From the NCBI GenBank assembly GCA_039000515.1, contig JBCFYV010000100.1, positions 23,307,864 through 23,371,863 on the forward strand: a stretch of DNA of 64,000 nt, given 5' to 3'. The notes under the pieces were generated by a model. That model saw nothing but the letters and a program-made list of their open reading frames with translations, was not told the origin of the DNA and searched no databases. A program made the position numbers and the translations under genes. The stretch comes from Timema cristinae. Taxonomy: Eukaryota > Arthropoda > Insecta > Phasmatodea > Timematidae. Below, in pieces: positions 1 to 13,700 of the stretch. Each line of letters begins with the position of its first letter. Position 1 is the stretch's first letter.

Positions 1-117
1 GCTAAACGAGCCACTGATGATGGCCGAAAATAAATGTTTAAACGTGTCCATAATGTTTGAGACTGAGCTAATAAACTTGTATTTAAAGGATGGGAAGGGG
101 CAATTTAGGAGTAGACG

Positions 118-489
118 TTAAGGTGAGGTAGAAGGGATAGCAAGTGTTTTTACAGTTTTTATAGAATTGAAAGTTTTTGGCCAAAATAAATCAAATATTT
201 CTCCAGTAGCAACATAGAGTTTAGTTTTCTGCACATGCTAATATCGACAGATCTTGAATATCTATCAAGGGTGTCCTGGAATTTTGTCAAAACTTTTGAA
301 ATAAAGATAAAAAGTTTTGACAAAATTCCAGGACACCCTTGATAGATATTCAAGATCTGTTGACATTAGCATGTGCAGAAAACTAAACTCTATGTTGCTA
401 CTGGAGAAATATTTGATTTATTTTGGCCAAAAACTTTCAATTCTATAAAAACTGTAAAATTACTCGCGCTCCCTTCTACCTCACCTTAA
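118..489. mobile_element. Foldback MITE, two 180-bp arms, TTAA ends
   Basis: Bases 118-297 are the inverted complement of 310-489 around a 12-nt loop. Every paired position sums to 607, so the two arms differ only by a few substitutions and have no net indels. Both ends read TTAA followed by GGTGAGGTAGAAGGGA, as expected of a TTAA-targeting (piggyBac-like) non-autonomous element; TTAA is also self-complementary, so it may simply be part of the arms. It carries no coding capacity: the small ORFs inside are arm artefacts. A transcript through it would form a long double-stranded hairpin. Confidence 0.85.
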
Positions 490-1263
490 AACACAAACAT
501 AACACTTTTAGAATATCTATTTACAAGCATAGCTTACACCATGAAAAGTATAACTGTTTTGGTGTAGAGGAAGCAATAAACAATGTCTTAATCTCGTAGT
601 GGGAATAGTGGTCCCATTATATAAAAATAACACGGAAAAAATATTAAAGCAAAGTTTCATAAAAGTCCGATTTAAAGAATATAATATATTAAAGATATAC
701 ATGTTTTCATACATAAATAAATCGTATGGAGTATCGCACGGACTTTCTAACTCCATTGTTTAAAAATTGAGATATTTACTCAAAACTTGTAATATATGTG
801 AAACTAACTAATATGCACTAGCAAACCCAAGCAAAAATTGCGTTAGGGCCTATACTTACGTTGAACATTTTTTTTAACTCCAGGATTTAAATTTTATTAT
901 TTTCTTTTTAAAGGATTAAAGTCCTCACTAGTATATTTGTACAAAAAAAAAATCAATATTGGGTCCACAAGGGTCAGTGCTTCGTATTAAAATTTTGACT
1001 TCCGGTTAAATATTTGACTTTTATTAGGGGTTGCACATCTTATAGCAATCGCTTTTAACTAAAATAGCCAACTTTAAATGCATTGCGGTCTTGGTAGAAT
1101 GTAAACAACATGAATGATAGATATATATTTTAATTTATTAAAGATTTTATTTGTATTTGTACAATAGTATCTGTAAAACGGAATTGTATATCCTTTAATG
1201 TAAATGTTTCTTCAACTATATTTGGTATAATAAATACTTCACTATTTTAAAACAATAACACTT
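490..1263. other. AT-rich intergenic stretch, no gene seen
   Basis: No ORF with protein-like content is visible on either strand. On the minus strand an AATAAA lies near 1150, downstream of the small minus-strand ORF that ends at 1264, and could serve as its polyadenylation signal. Confidence 0.4.
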
Positions 1264-1431
1264 TTATTCACCAGAGACGTATTTTCCCGCAATAACACTT
1301 AAAGAAACCGTTAAATCTGTCCCCTCACAATCAAGCAGACGACCAACTTGAGCGTCACATTTTGGTTCTTTGCAAAGGTTGTTTTTGTCCATCCAGTATA
1401 GTAAAGAGAGATCACTGAGAATACCTTCCAT
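1264..1431 (-). CDS. Small divergent ORF, 55 codons, function unknown
   Basis: On the minus strand an ATG at 1431 opens 55 codons to a TAA at 1264-1266. The composition is protein-like rather than AT-biased, with SDLSLLYWMDKN near the start, three cysteines (NLCKEPKCD and LLDCEG) and a C-terminus in KYVSGE. An AATAAA overlaps the stop codon and another lies near 1150. The start is only 193 bp from the ATG of the zinc-finger gene on the other strand, so the two could share a bidirectional promoter. The reading frame is also open upstream to a TAG immediately before position 1458, so it could instead be a terminal exon. I do not recognise the family. It may be a real small protein, an exon or chance. 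Confidence 0.35.
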   Translation of the reverse strand: MEGILSDLSLLYWMDKNNLCKEPKCDAQVGRLLDCEGTDLTVSLSVIAGKYVSGE

Positions 1432-1624
1432 TTTATGTTCATGAAATATCGTTAGATACTAGAGAGCTGGGAACCCTGGTAATGTGATCTGTGAATGTAT
1501 TTATCTTTGCTTATTAGGATTATTGAAACTTGTAGTTGATTCTGTTATTTGTATTTCTTGCTAAATGTAATTAATTTGCACACTAATTCTAATTCCCATT
1601 AAAAGAGTTTATTTTTCAATTTCA

Positions 1625-1765
1625 ATGGGTGAAAATTTTCTATTGGATCTTCAAAGAAGATGTCGTTTGTGTGTAGGCGAAAGTTCTTTGAGCCTAAATA
1701 TTTTAAGCAAAGATGGGGACAATATGAGTTTGGTGTCTAAAATAAAGACTTACTTGTCTTTAGAT
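1625..1765 (+). CDS. Exon 1 of ZAD-C2H2 gene: first half of ZAD
   Basis: The exon encodes 47 residues from ATG 1625, including the first ZAD zinc pair CRLC (Cys13, Cys16). It ends at phase 0 with donor GTGAGT at 1766. The ATG follows an AT-rich leader; no TATA box or initiator stands out, so the transcription start is not placed. Confidence 0.88.
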
Positions 1766-4700
1766 GTGAGTATATTTGGTATTTAATTATGATATTTATC
1801 CTAACCTATTTTCACATTATAAATCCCTTCTTCTGTAGGCTGATTTTGCCTGGAATAACAGATTGGCATAATCAAACATTTATTTTCGGCCACATAACTT
1901 TTTACTATACTATTTGTGTTATCTTATAGGTGTTGAGATATCAAAAGCGACAGCTGTAGATAACATTACTTGATGTATGAATATAAAATTGTTTTATTAA
2001 GTTGTAACTTTAATAACTACCAAATATTCTTCTTACCAAAATCAGGGTACACACATGTGGTTTTCGTAAGGTCCACAGTTCACAAGAAGAGTTTGACTTC
2101 GCAACCACAGATACAGGAAAACAAATTAAATTACCATCAACATGCAGATTGGATTGAACGCGTCAATGATACTTTATGGAAAAAGTTGCCATTTTCTAAA
2201 AATATATTATTTTCATTTACCTAAGCTACCAATGGTTAGGAAAACATGTAGAACTTTAAATAATAAGACTTAGAATATTAAAACCAAATATGGTTGGTTT
2301 TAACCTAACAAGTGAAAGGAGTTCTCTGTTTTAACTTCGCCGATTTGCATTTTTATCTCTGGAATGGATATGTCTTACAATAACTTAAACCCCTATATTT
2401 ATAAAAACACTGCTTCTAGTATTCATGATTAGGCTACATTTATTTATCTTTTAGGGCAACAGTTCCCCAAAATGGGGTGTGAGTAAGACCGGTAAAGTAA
2501 AATTGTTCCTGGTGGTACGCCAGAAACCAGATAAAACAATCAAATTAAAGTCAAAAAAGATAAGTTCTCATCAAAGCTTATACATTACTACCAAATCTAA
2601 CCAAATGGAAAAGAGATTCAAACAGTGGTTAGAAGGATAGGCCATATATATTAGTATTTTTAGTATTTTTTTATACTTGTCCACTAGTATACATATCAGT
2701 TGAGTATAAATGTTAGATAATGATAAATACAAACTGTTACTATATGAATGGTGTTATATATCTGGGCACCATTAAAAACGTACCTAAATAGGGGTTGGGG
2801 TATGTATTGAGAAGGGAGAAGTCAATTATAAAACAGATGTATCTAGGAAAATCAGAGGAAAGAAAGCCATTGGGGGACTTGAGGGGGGAGGGGGGAAGTT
2901 GGAGTAAGGAGTGACCTTAGAGCACATGATGTAGATGGAACTACTGCTGTCGACAGGAAAGGGTTGAAGAGGCTAAATAGTGAGGCTATGAACCAACTGC
3001 AATTCAGTTAGTACTAGATAAGCTAAGGTAAATAGTAAATATTCAGAATTTTCTTGGTGGTACTTCAAATTACAGAAATATTTCGGGTGGTATGCAATTC
3101 AAAAAGTTTTGGAACCACTGTTTTAGGGCATTTACTGGTACCTTAAACAGCTAAAAATGGGTATATAAGTACAAACCACTGTAATAACTTTTCTAAAAAT
3201 AATAAGATTTTGATATTTTTTGGGGGGGAGGATGGTGAGTTGAGATAACTAGGGGCGCCCACAAACGAAATTTGCCCAAGGCTACAGGTCTGCTAAGGGC
3301 GGCCCTTAATTTCTTGCATTTAGAAGAATTTTGGTTGGTGGCCAATTTTTTTTATTTTATTTTATCAATTCTGTCCTTCCTAACTTGAGTTTACCTGGCT
3401 ATTTTTTTTTTTTACAATAACATGAATAGGACTAGATATCCATATGTTTTTTATATGTAGATTGGCCTATAAGACAAAAATTTAAAATTTAAACTAATTG
3501 CTAGATTCAGTCACACTTAGTGCACGTCAAGTATGGCTTCCACAAATGTAACTGGCCCATTCCATTCTGGTTTAGGTAGGTGTTTTCTTGAATTTGGTAT
3601 TGAGCAGCTCTAAATTTGACTTCGAAATGGGCCCTAAGTCCAATAATCTACAGTAAGAACATTTAAAAAAATACAATTTCTTATTTTACGATAATAATTA
3701 CTTTATGGTTAGCAGGGCTATGGAGTTGGTACACCAAGCCTTAACTTTGATTCCTCTGTTTTTCTACTGTCAGATCCCGACACCTTCAGAAATGGCTAAA
3801 GTAGATTAAATAATTTAGTAGTAAAAATTTTACTGCAGTAGAATTTTCCAATACAGTTTACTTCATGGGAAACTTCTTTGGCAATGTTAACTTATATTTG
3901 AATAAATTTGTCAAACAAAATAAAAAATATTGGTCTTAAAGTTTAAAAAATGTAAAAAATTAATATTACTTAAGATTTAAAAAAGTATAAAATCAAAATA
4001 ATATATTTAACATAAATTCTTGTAGTGTGATAAGTTTTTATTTTTAAGCCGGAGTTGGAATCAATACATTTTTAGTGACTTCGACTTCACCAGAAATTGC
4101 TTTTGGCTCTAAATCCACAGCCCTGGTAAGTAGGCCTATTGGCTTTACATTATAAAATATATATGGCTATGTTTCTTATGTGTGAATATATTAAAATACC
4201 GGTAAGCTTATAAAACAAACAGGAGTAATGGTACATCTCCCAAATTACCTGCACATCACTTAAGTTGGTACATTGTTTGGACTGGACTTTTATTCAAACC
4301 TAAGTTTTTATCATTACCGTAGTAAGATAAAATCATATTATTAGTAAGCTATATTTAACTTAAAAGTATGTTATTAAAATAGAAATGTAATCATTAGAAA
4401 GTAATTTGAATGCAGGATCTTTGTATAATAATGCTTACACATTTGTATCCCAAATAGTTAAATGCCACAATAGGCTACATTAGGTACTGCATTATTTTAG
4501 GGCAATTAATATTAAGGGTATGCAAGCAAGCATTTTTGGGGTGTCTACTGTGTCACAAACGTCACAAAAAGTCAATAATTGAAAGAAAGAAAAAAGGCCA
4601 CAAAAATCCCTGTAAAAACATAAATAGTGATATGTTGGTCATAATGTCACAAAAATATTTTTATTTGAATTTCCTGTGCATCGTATTAAGAATGATTCAA

Positions 4701-7700
4701 AAGTCTCGCCACCCACTACTCTTAATGCCATGCGCTACCCGCAAGTTGCCTGAGGGTCATTCCATGACATATCAACCAATGAATAAAACCTTAATGTCAT
4801 GGATTTGATTAATTTTGTATTTGTGCCTTACCATGAGATGTTTAAAATTGATCTTTTTCAAATTTTTTTGTTCTCCCATCTTCAAGTTATTAAATTTTTA
4901 AAATGGCCCAAAATCCCAAAATTTGCTGGTCACCACTAACTTAAAATGCCATTTACTAGAAACATATAATAGATACAGACCTGAGACAGATGTAATTTTA
5001 TAGCTTAAGAATAGGGCTTTTATTTGGTATACAGCATCACATATTTTTATGTTTAAAAAAAATTCACCACTCTTCAAAAGTCTTAATTTTGAGTTTTAAA
5101 ATTTTTGGAATTTTTCATTTTGTAGCCAATCATTACATATTTCAAGGTGGTATCTCAATGGTATCATACACAACTTAAAATTTTCTTGTTAACAGCACAA
5201 CAAAAAACTAAACTCTTTATGTCCTTTTGTCTACAATTTATATTGGTAAAATTATGTGGTGAGCTTAAATGAATCCAATAAAATTATGATAGAGTATTTA
5301 TTACACTGGTGTAGAGGGGGGAGGGGTGTTTCATAGGAAATAGCGTTGTGTTGGCTATCTTGTTAAAGGGACTGTTCAAAACATTCAAGTTCTGACTTGT
5401 TTGTACATGTTTATGCATGCGCTATTTCCTCAACAACTTACCTTCCTTTCCAGCCAGTTCATTTTTGGTCTGGCTCAGTGTATTTGCTTAAGTTTGTTTG
5501 AACTGTATTTAGTGAAGCTTTCTTATTTCTTGCTCTTTCTTCTGATTTCTTTTACCGTGATATCAAGGACAAGGTTAACATTCACCATGTAGTTAAAGTT
5601 TAATGTTGATTGTGAGTGCATTATGCCTATATATGCATTATATAATGTCCATTCGTTTATTGAAGGAATTTTGTGGTCAAAAAAGTCACCAAAATGTTAC
5701 TAATTTTTGTTCCTCCAACTCAGTAGACACCCTGATTTTTCACTTAGTCTAGTTCATATTGAGTTTGAATTAAAATATTCCAAATTGAATTTCTGTAATA
5801 GCTCTATGTACAAACCATAAACAAGTGCAAACATATAGCTCTTAGAATCACATTTTTTTGTAAAAAAAAATATAATCTATAATGCTTAAAACAATTGTTT
5901 ATTATTTAAATATCATTTCAAGGAAACCATCAATAAAATGTATTTTGTTTGAGGACATAATAGAGTTATGATTTCTAAGTATATAAAAGTGTATTATAAA
6001 TCACAAAAAAACTAGAGCTTTTGTTACAATCTTGTTTTTCAGTTTATATTCTTTCCATAATTTACTCAGGTGATCCAGTGGTATCACTAATCTTGCAATA
6101 AATATTTTTCAAGATTATAAAAGCTAATACACAAGGATGTATTTTATTCTGAAGGAGCAAGTTACTCTTCACATGTTCTGGTATCTTCTGATGAACTATT
6201 TATGGACCATAGTTAAAATTGGACACTTAACCTTCCACACTGGATCTTCCTGTGACCGCTGTGAAGAAACCAGCATTGAGGAAGGATCATTATTATAATA
6301 GTGTTGTCAGAAGGCAAAACAAGCAGATTTAAATGGCCTTGGAATTGAACTTGGATATCAAATATATTCCTTGTCATTCTCATCAGAAGAAATTAAAAGT
6401 TTACATTCTTCTTCATGTCATATTTATACACTGATTTTTCTAAGAATGGACATCTGTTGTTTTTCCCCCCCTACCATCACTATAGAAAAGGCCTCTTGGG
6501 AAGAATTTTATCATGAGGTATAAAGTTTCTTTAGATCTCTCTTCCCTTCTTAATTAATCATCCTTTTTTTTATACACTGTTGTTTTATGCAATCCGCTTT
6601 AATGCCAAAAAGAGTATGCAAGATGGGTGGAGGAGGGGTGGGGGCGTGACAGAAAACAATGTTGATTTTTTGCATTAGAAAACTCCCTCCATAATAAATA
6701 AAATAAAAGAGTACCTGAGAGAAGGAAGGCACATTTGAACATCTTTGTTTACTTTACAATACATATAAGAAATCATTAACATTGAAGCATTTTAAATATC
6801 AATCTGTATCATGATACATAATTAAAAGTTTAAAAAAATAAAGTAGATAGACCTCGTATTTTTTTATAAAAAGATCTTCCTGACTTGTTTTTGTTTGTTT
6901 TTTAATCACATAATGAAAATTAATTGTTCTGGTAATGTTTGATTCATGATTCAATACCTAGCCAGGCCACATCCACAAAATGTTCTTGAGATATTGTAAA
7001 CCTTAAATAATTTCTAATCAGCTTGAGTTTGCTAAATGACTTCTGCAGGAGCTACTGTTGCTAGAATTGCTATTAGTATTCTTAAGTCAACACAAACATT
7101 TGGAAACAGGGTAATAAGTCTATAGTCTTTTAAAATTCTCAGCAGATCTAATACTTTTTAAACTGTGCCTTTCCAAAATTTGCTTTATGTATTTAGGATA
7201 GATTTTTCATTTCTTTTACAATATCCTTACCATTAAGGTCAGCAGGATATTGCTCTGATAAAAATAAAACTTTTATCTCCACATCTCTTTCAAGCATGAT
7301 AAGATATTTCCACAGTAATAAAATTTATCACCCAACTGCTTAACAGTATTGAAGAGTTCTGTTAATTCTGCCATAACATTGTCTACCAAAACCTAAAACA
7401 TACACTTTTTGATCTGAAATAGGCCTCTTCTTGCATATCATCTTTGTTGTTCATTTCCTCCAAGCTAGCATCAGGTGTGCTGTAATCATGTGACCTTGCC
7501 CTCTTGTGCCTAAATCCACCACATCTATGTGTGAATTCTATTTATATATTTATTCCTGTCTTTTATTTTTATTTTTTCCGAAATTCCAGTTATTTGACCC
7601 TAAAAATCAGTACCTAAATTGTATAAAGAAATTTCAAAAGCTGTTGTTTCCTGTATAATTTTGAAGCATTTTTATATCTGGGGGTTTTAAAGGCCGTTAA

Positions 7701-10700
7701 ATAAGATTCCGTAGTTGATTTCTTTGAAATTCAAATCAACTGAGCCACAATTAGTACCCAAATAGAAAATAGTGGAGGCATATACTTAAAAAAAAAACTA
7801 AGAAAAGATAGAAAACTAAATCTGCCAGGAATTAAAAGGGAACACCTAAATTACAAAATTAGTGTTAAAGATCTTATCTTTATAAGTGGAGGAGGGGTCT
7901 TCAAAATTGCAAAAATTATAATGATAATTCATTCATCAGTGTGGTAGAGGATTGAAACTTACCGGGTAAGAGTAAGGACCACTCTAACCATAATGAAGGT
8001 CGGAACATTCTTAAATGAATGACCCTAAAATAGAAAGAAGTTCTTCCTCAGACTTTCTAAAACTAAAAAAAAAACCTTCTTGGTAGGTACAATTCAAAAT
8101 TGAAATATTTATTAAATATAAAATGACAGACCCAAATTACCAGATGTGATTGAACATTTAAATTCATAATGAGAGAGTGGGAAATGGTCAGGACTGGAAA
8201 TTTCCAAAACTAAAGTTAACAACCATTTAACATTGAGTTAAAAAATGTATATATGATGAGTGAGGTAAAAAATGTATATATGATGAGATGATAAAGAAAC
8301 CACACTTGAAATCCAAAATTTTAAAATTACAAAATGGGAGAGTGAGTGTGGAGATAGTGAAATGGGGACGAAAAGAAATCTCCAAAATCATGGAAAAAAG
8401 AACCTTTTGGTATAAAATAGATATTTCGTAAATAACTAGAAAAGTATGGCAGTTTTTAATCTAAAGTTTAGGATCTTGATTGAAGGATAGCTAAGAATTT
8501 CAAAAACTATTATAAAAGGATTTCTAAATGGGGTAGAAAATTTAGATACTTGCAAACCATTATTACAACTGCCCTAGATAATCAAAAATAAAAATTGCTT
8601 AAATGAATTAAATTTCAAATTGAAAAACAGGAAATGTAAGAACTTGACATTAATACAACAAATGTAGAACACTATTTTCAATGTGGTTGGAAATTTTAAT
8701 TAGGCAGGCCTGTAAAAGAACCATATCAGATAACCTAATAAGTCTTTAAAATTTCAAATTGAGGGGAACTATAATGGGTTGGGTGGAGAGGTAGTAGCTT
8801 GAAATTTCTCCAAAACTACTAGAAAATCTACTTTTTAGTGGAAATATGGTTACTTGTTAAAACTATCGCCCCAGATCACAAAAAAATTGAAAGTTTATTA
8901 AATAAAAAAATAGGGGTCTGGGAAATGGATGTAAAGTGGGGGGCCCTTAATGCTGCAAACTAATAAAAACCAAACAAAATTGAAGATGACTTTAATTTTG
9001 TAGAGGGAGACGAAAAAAACCTAAAAAATATAGTTTATTATTTCATTTAATTATTTTATAGTCATCTTAAATTAATAATAAGGCTATTTTATTATTTTAA
9101 ATTAGAACAATCTCCATGATCAAGATGGGCTTAAATACTAGTAGGATTATAATAATGTAAAGGTTTATAAAAAATAAAATTAAAGTTGAGAACTATTGAG
9201 TAAGACTCTTCTTCACAGCCAGGACATGCCACTAACATACTTTGTTTTTTAGTAATTATTTTGTAAATTGTGATAGATAATTCCAACATAATTATTAGGT
9301 TGTTCTAGCGATCAACATAAATGAAAAAAAAAAAATTGGTATAGTTGAATTGAAACTAGAACTCTTTACTTAGGCAGATGATCCACCATCTGAACTAAGT
9401 CTGTTTGAATATAAATTTGTGTCTATTTTCTGTTTTTATCAATAAAAATTGTACTTTTTTGACCAAACACAACCCTTTACCAACTGCTTCTTTCTGACCA
9501 TTGTACTTTTAACATTGTCCCTCTATCCACTCAAGAAAATCTCATTTGGGAATTTTTGTTTCAGGTGTCCAAAGATGATGATCTACCAAAATTGATTTGT
9601 TATGAATGTCTGTATCATCTTGAACATTTCCACACCTTCAAGCTACAATGTAAACAATCTCAAAATATTCTGAAAAATTGGGATCTCTATCTAATTCTGG
9701 ACGGAAAGGTATTAGATCAACTTGAGATATTATATTTATAAATAGATTATATTTACTATAGATCTTTTTTTGTTTAAATAAAATATGATTTCAATTTCGG
9801 TAGTAATGAGTTGTTTGTATCCCCATTAGTAAAAGTCTTAATTTCAAATTAAAATTATTCTATACCCAGATTTGATTGACATTTTATTTTACTTTTGAGT
9901 CCCTATGAAGCACATTTGAGGGTCTAAAATAGGAGATGGTCAACCTTTTTCTCTTGTATGCCACTATCTACGCTTATCAACTAAGAGTATACCACTCCAC
10001 CCCAAAACATCTACTCTAACCTTACCCCCAACATCCTGAGAAAAATACAATAAAAATGTATTAAACTTAGTCCTGTAGTATTTTTTTTAATCCTGAGTGA
10101 AGTATGGAGAGAGTTATGGGTTATTTTTATCTACTTTATGTAGCATTATAATTATAAAATATAATAATGAACAAACCCCTATATATAAAACATTTATTTA
10201 GGGAAGAAATAATTGCATTCATCCAGAATACACAATCCATGAATTAATTATTATTTTTTAAACATGGATAACAAAGTGGTAACATACTATGTTATGTTTA
10301 ATTAATAATTAATAACAGTATTAGTAAAACAATAAAATACTAGAGAAAATCACAACTGGTTTTCAATAGGACAATATTAAAATTAAAGTAATAAAAAGTT
10401 ATTTCAGTTCTTAGTGAGGTTTATAGATCTCTTTGTTATTTATGTGTTCGTCATTGTTTGTTTGGTTGTCAAAGAAGCAATTCGAATCAACCTTAATAGT
10501 GTCACTTAAAATGTTGTAAACAGTTTTTATTATAGTCTAAAGTCTGAGTGGTTTTAATGTTAGAAATAAATATCAAGGAGTAGTAGAGTTGCTAGGTTTT
10601 CTCCTAGCAAACTCTTATTTGTTCATTTTGGTATCAAATGAATACTTATGTTAAGTATTTTAAAACACAATTAAAACTCTTTAGACAAATATGATTTCAA

Positions 10701-13700
10701 ATATTATATATTTTTGTTTGTAGTTTTTTTACTATTTATTTAAATAATGTTAGGTTAATTAAGGCTTCTAGACAGCAAGTATCAAACTTTTCATACTTCA
10801 AATACACAAGAGTAATGTAAACTTTCTTAGATTTTTTTCTTTCTATGAATTAAATAATATGTATGGTTTGTTAGAATGTATTGACAGCTGGTGTGTGCTT
10901 GTGTGTAAGCCACTTGTAGCAAATAATCATGTTCAACCTTGGTTGTAAATTTATTATTATTATTGTTTATTAGAGTCCAAATGTACTTTGTTTACTCTGT
11001 TTGTTGTTTACTGTGTTGCTTTTAATTTTGAATTGCCATTCTTTTTCTATTATTTCTCTCTCTTGATTGGACAGATAGGTTTTCCCCCTTCTTTTTTGTT
11101 TGCCATTACTGACAGTTGGCTTATGGCTCTCCAAGAAACAACATGTATTTTTTGTTAAGTGAATTTAGTTTGGTTGATTTGGATTATACTGTTGGCATAT
11201 TCCTTGTCCTACTTTATAATGGTGCAATAATGTGAAAGGGTGGAGACAGGAGGTGAAATAAAATATTAATTGGGGAGATTAGAGCCTCAAGAAAGCTGGC
11301 TTCGAAGGAGCTAAAATCACATTTTTCTAGAGCAACATGTTTCAGGTGAGTCCTTATTTTAAAATTTGCTATACAGTCCACTTACAGATTATGTTGGTTA
11401 CCACAATGCTCAGTTCATATTTGTACTCTTAAGATGTGCCATATGGACTTAATTTTAAAACTTATTTGGTATTTAAAAAGTAATAAAAAAAAGTTAGGGT
11501 TGGGATGATCAGCCATTTTGCCAATCCTAATCATTTGTTGCCGAGCCTTAATGCAGATCATTTGATTTATTTGATCTTTTCATTTTTAAAAAGCTAATGT
11601 GTTAACAACACATTAATAATAAAACAAATCAGAAATTTTAATAAGCATGTGGTATTAAAAAGAATTAATAAAAAATAGAAATAAACTTTGGGGAGATATA
11701 ATGTAGATAAGAGTTGCAGACTCTTTGCTATAAAATCGTTAAGCTCAACTGTGATCATTTTATAATTACTATCTATAGTATTAATAATCTATAATAATAA
11801 CTATTACTATTCCAAATTGGTAATATATTGTTAATGAGTGGGGTGGTCGTATTGGGAGATGCCCAAATGGTTCTGAGCACCAGATAGTTTGATCAAAACA
11901 ATGGTATACTATCCAATGTTGAAGGTGGTGTGATTACTACATCAGGGCCCATAAATAAAGAAAGAAAAAATAATTTTTATGTAAGTATTTGTAATTTAAA
12001 GTGGCCTAGTATTTGAAAATTAATATATTCCTTAAAAAACAAACAAGTAAATCCATTGGTACATATAAGCTTCATTCGTCTATACATCTGTTATCTATTG
12101 CTCTGGGATCCCTCGCATCCAGCTTACCAGCTTCACACCTGTGTAGAACGTGGAATTTCCGTAGTACATTTTTGGTGTTGTTGAGTTTCATAAAGTTTGT
12201 TGTTTGTCAGTGCGAGTTGAACCAAGAAGGATAAGAGAAGTTGTCGGATTAATTTGGATGTGTTGGTCATAATAACCTTGCATGGGGTATTGCTTCTTCG
12301 TGTTCTTACTATTGAAAGTCTTGCGGGTGTTGCAGCGTTGTTTCATACACTGTAAGAAGTTTAATCCTGTTAATTTATATTTTTATTTAGCTATAATTTT
12401 TTTTCTTAGGTGAATATTTATTTTTGTTTTATACTACTTATAATTAAGGCTAGTTAATTGCCTTCTGTCGAAGAAGCACCCATAATGGCCGAACTATGCT
12501 TGGAGAAAAGAAGAAGCGAGGTTTTGTTTTGTTTTGGGAGCTTTGGTATTTTTTGTGGATTTTGTTGTAAAAGAATTATGAAAGAAGGAAAAACGTAAAA
12601 CCGCTAGTGGGATGCTAGTGAAAGCAAAATTACAAGAAAATATTTCTCGTAAAAGAAGATTTAGTAAGGATACTATCACAAGAATAACGTTACTAACCAA
12701 AGGATTGGTAGTAAATAATATCGCAGCAGACTAAGGCTAAAACACGTGAGTGATTCTGATACTGTAACTGTCTACAAACTGAAGCCACCAAAAGACTATA
12801 TGATAATCTTTTCGTAAATAAATTAACTCAAGAAAGTAACTTTATTCATTGAACTGCATAATACTTCGACAGAGGCAATGACTTTATTTAATAGTTATTA
12901 TTCTTATTAACCCTGACTGATCTCATTGTGTAAATAGACTGTAATTTATAGATTTAAGAAGTTCTAATTGTATAGTAAGTAAGTTTTAGTATTATAAGTC
13001 AGCTGAATCAAAAAGGGTACATTTTTGCCCAACATGACCCAGAGGTCCAGAGAGAGAGAGAGTCCTGTGCTAAATTAATTTGTAATATTAAATTTCATTT
13101 TTTTGTTTAAATTTTTTACTCTGAAACATCGTAGCAAAGAAGTTTGTCTGAACAAACCCAAAATTAATTTATCCTTAATCTCATGTATTTGTTTTATTTG
13201 TTAACTACATTGGACTTGGAATTAATAAATAGAGAAATGCTTTATATGATCAAATATATATATAATTCTCCACTTTCCTATGTAAGCACCCATCCCCATT
13301 ATTGTTAAAGTGGTATAAAAAATTAAAAATAGTAAAAAATAAAGACAGAAGTTTTACAGTGGCGCCCAACGTGGGGCCTACTTTCATGTTGGGAAAAATG
13401 TATCTTACTCTTAAAAGTTTCACAAAGACAACTCTTATGAAATTGTGGTTAGTTCACGAGGTATGAAACCGGCAAGTTATTTCCTTAGAAGTAAAAATAA
13501 AGACAGAATTTTTACAACACATGTGTGAACCTTAAGCTGTGTAGATTGAGGTGAAATTTTTGTTGGGGTAAGCAATTTTTGGTGTACTAGAAGGTGGTGA
13601 AGGGTGGCTGTTTGAAAGAATTTCTTGGGGGAGAGCTGATAAGGTTTTGTGTCTGACTGGAAAAAATTAAAGTTGTAGCCATTCTTAAATATAGTATTGA

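Noticed and set aside
1970..2224. 84-codon plus-strand ORF in intron 1
   Set aside because: No recognisable domain, AT-driven composition and no convincing splice context in frame with exons 1 and 2.
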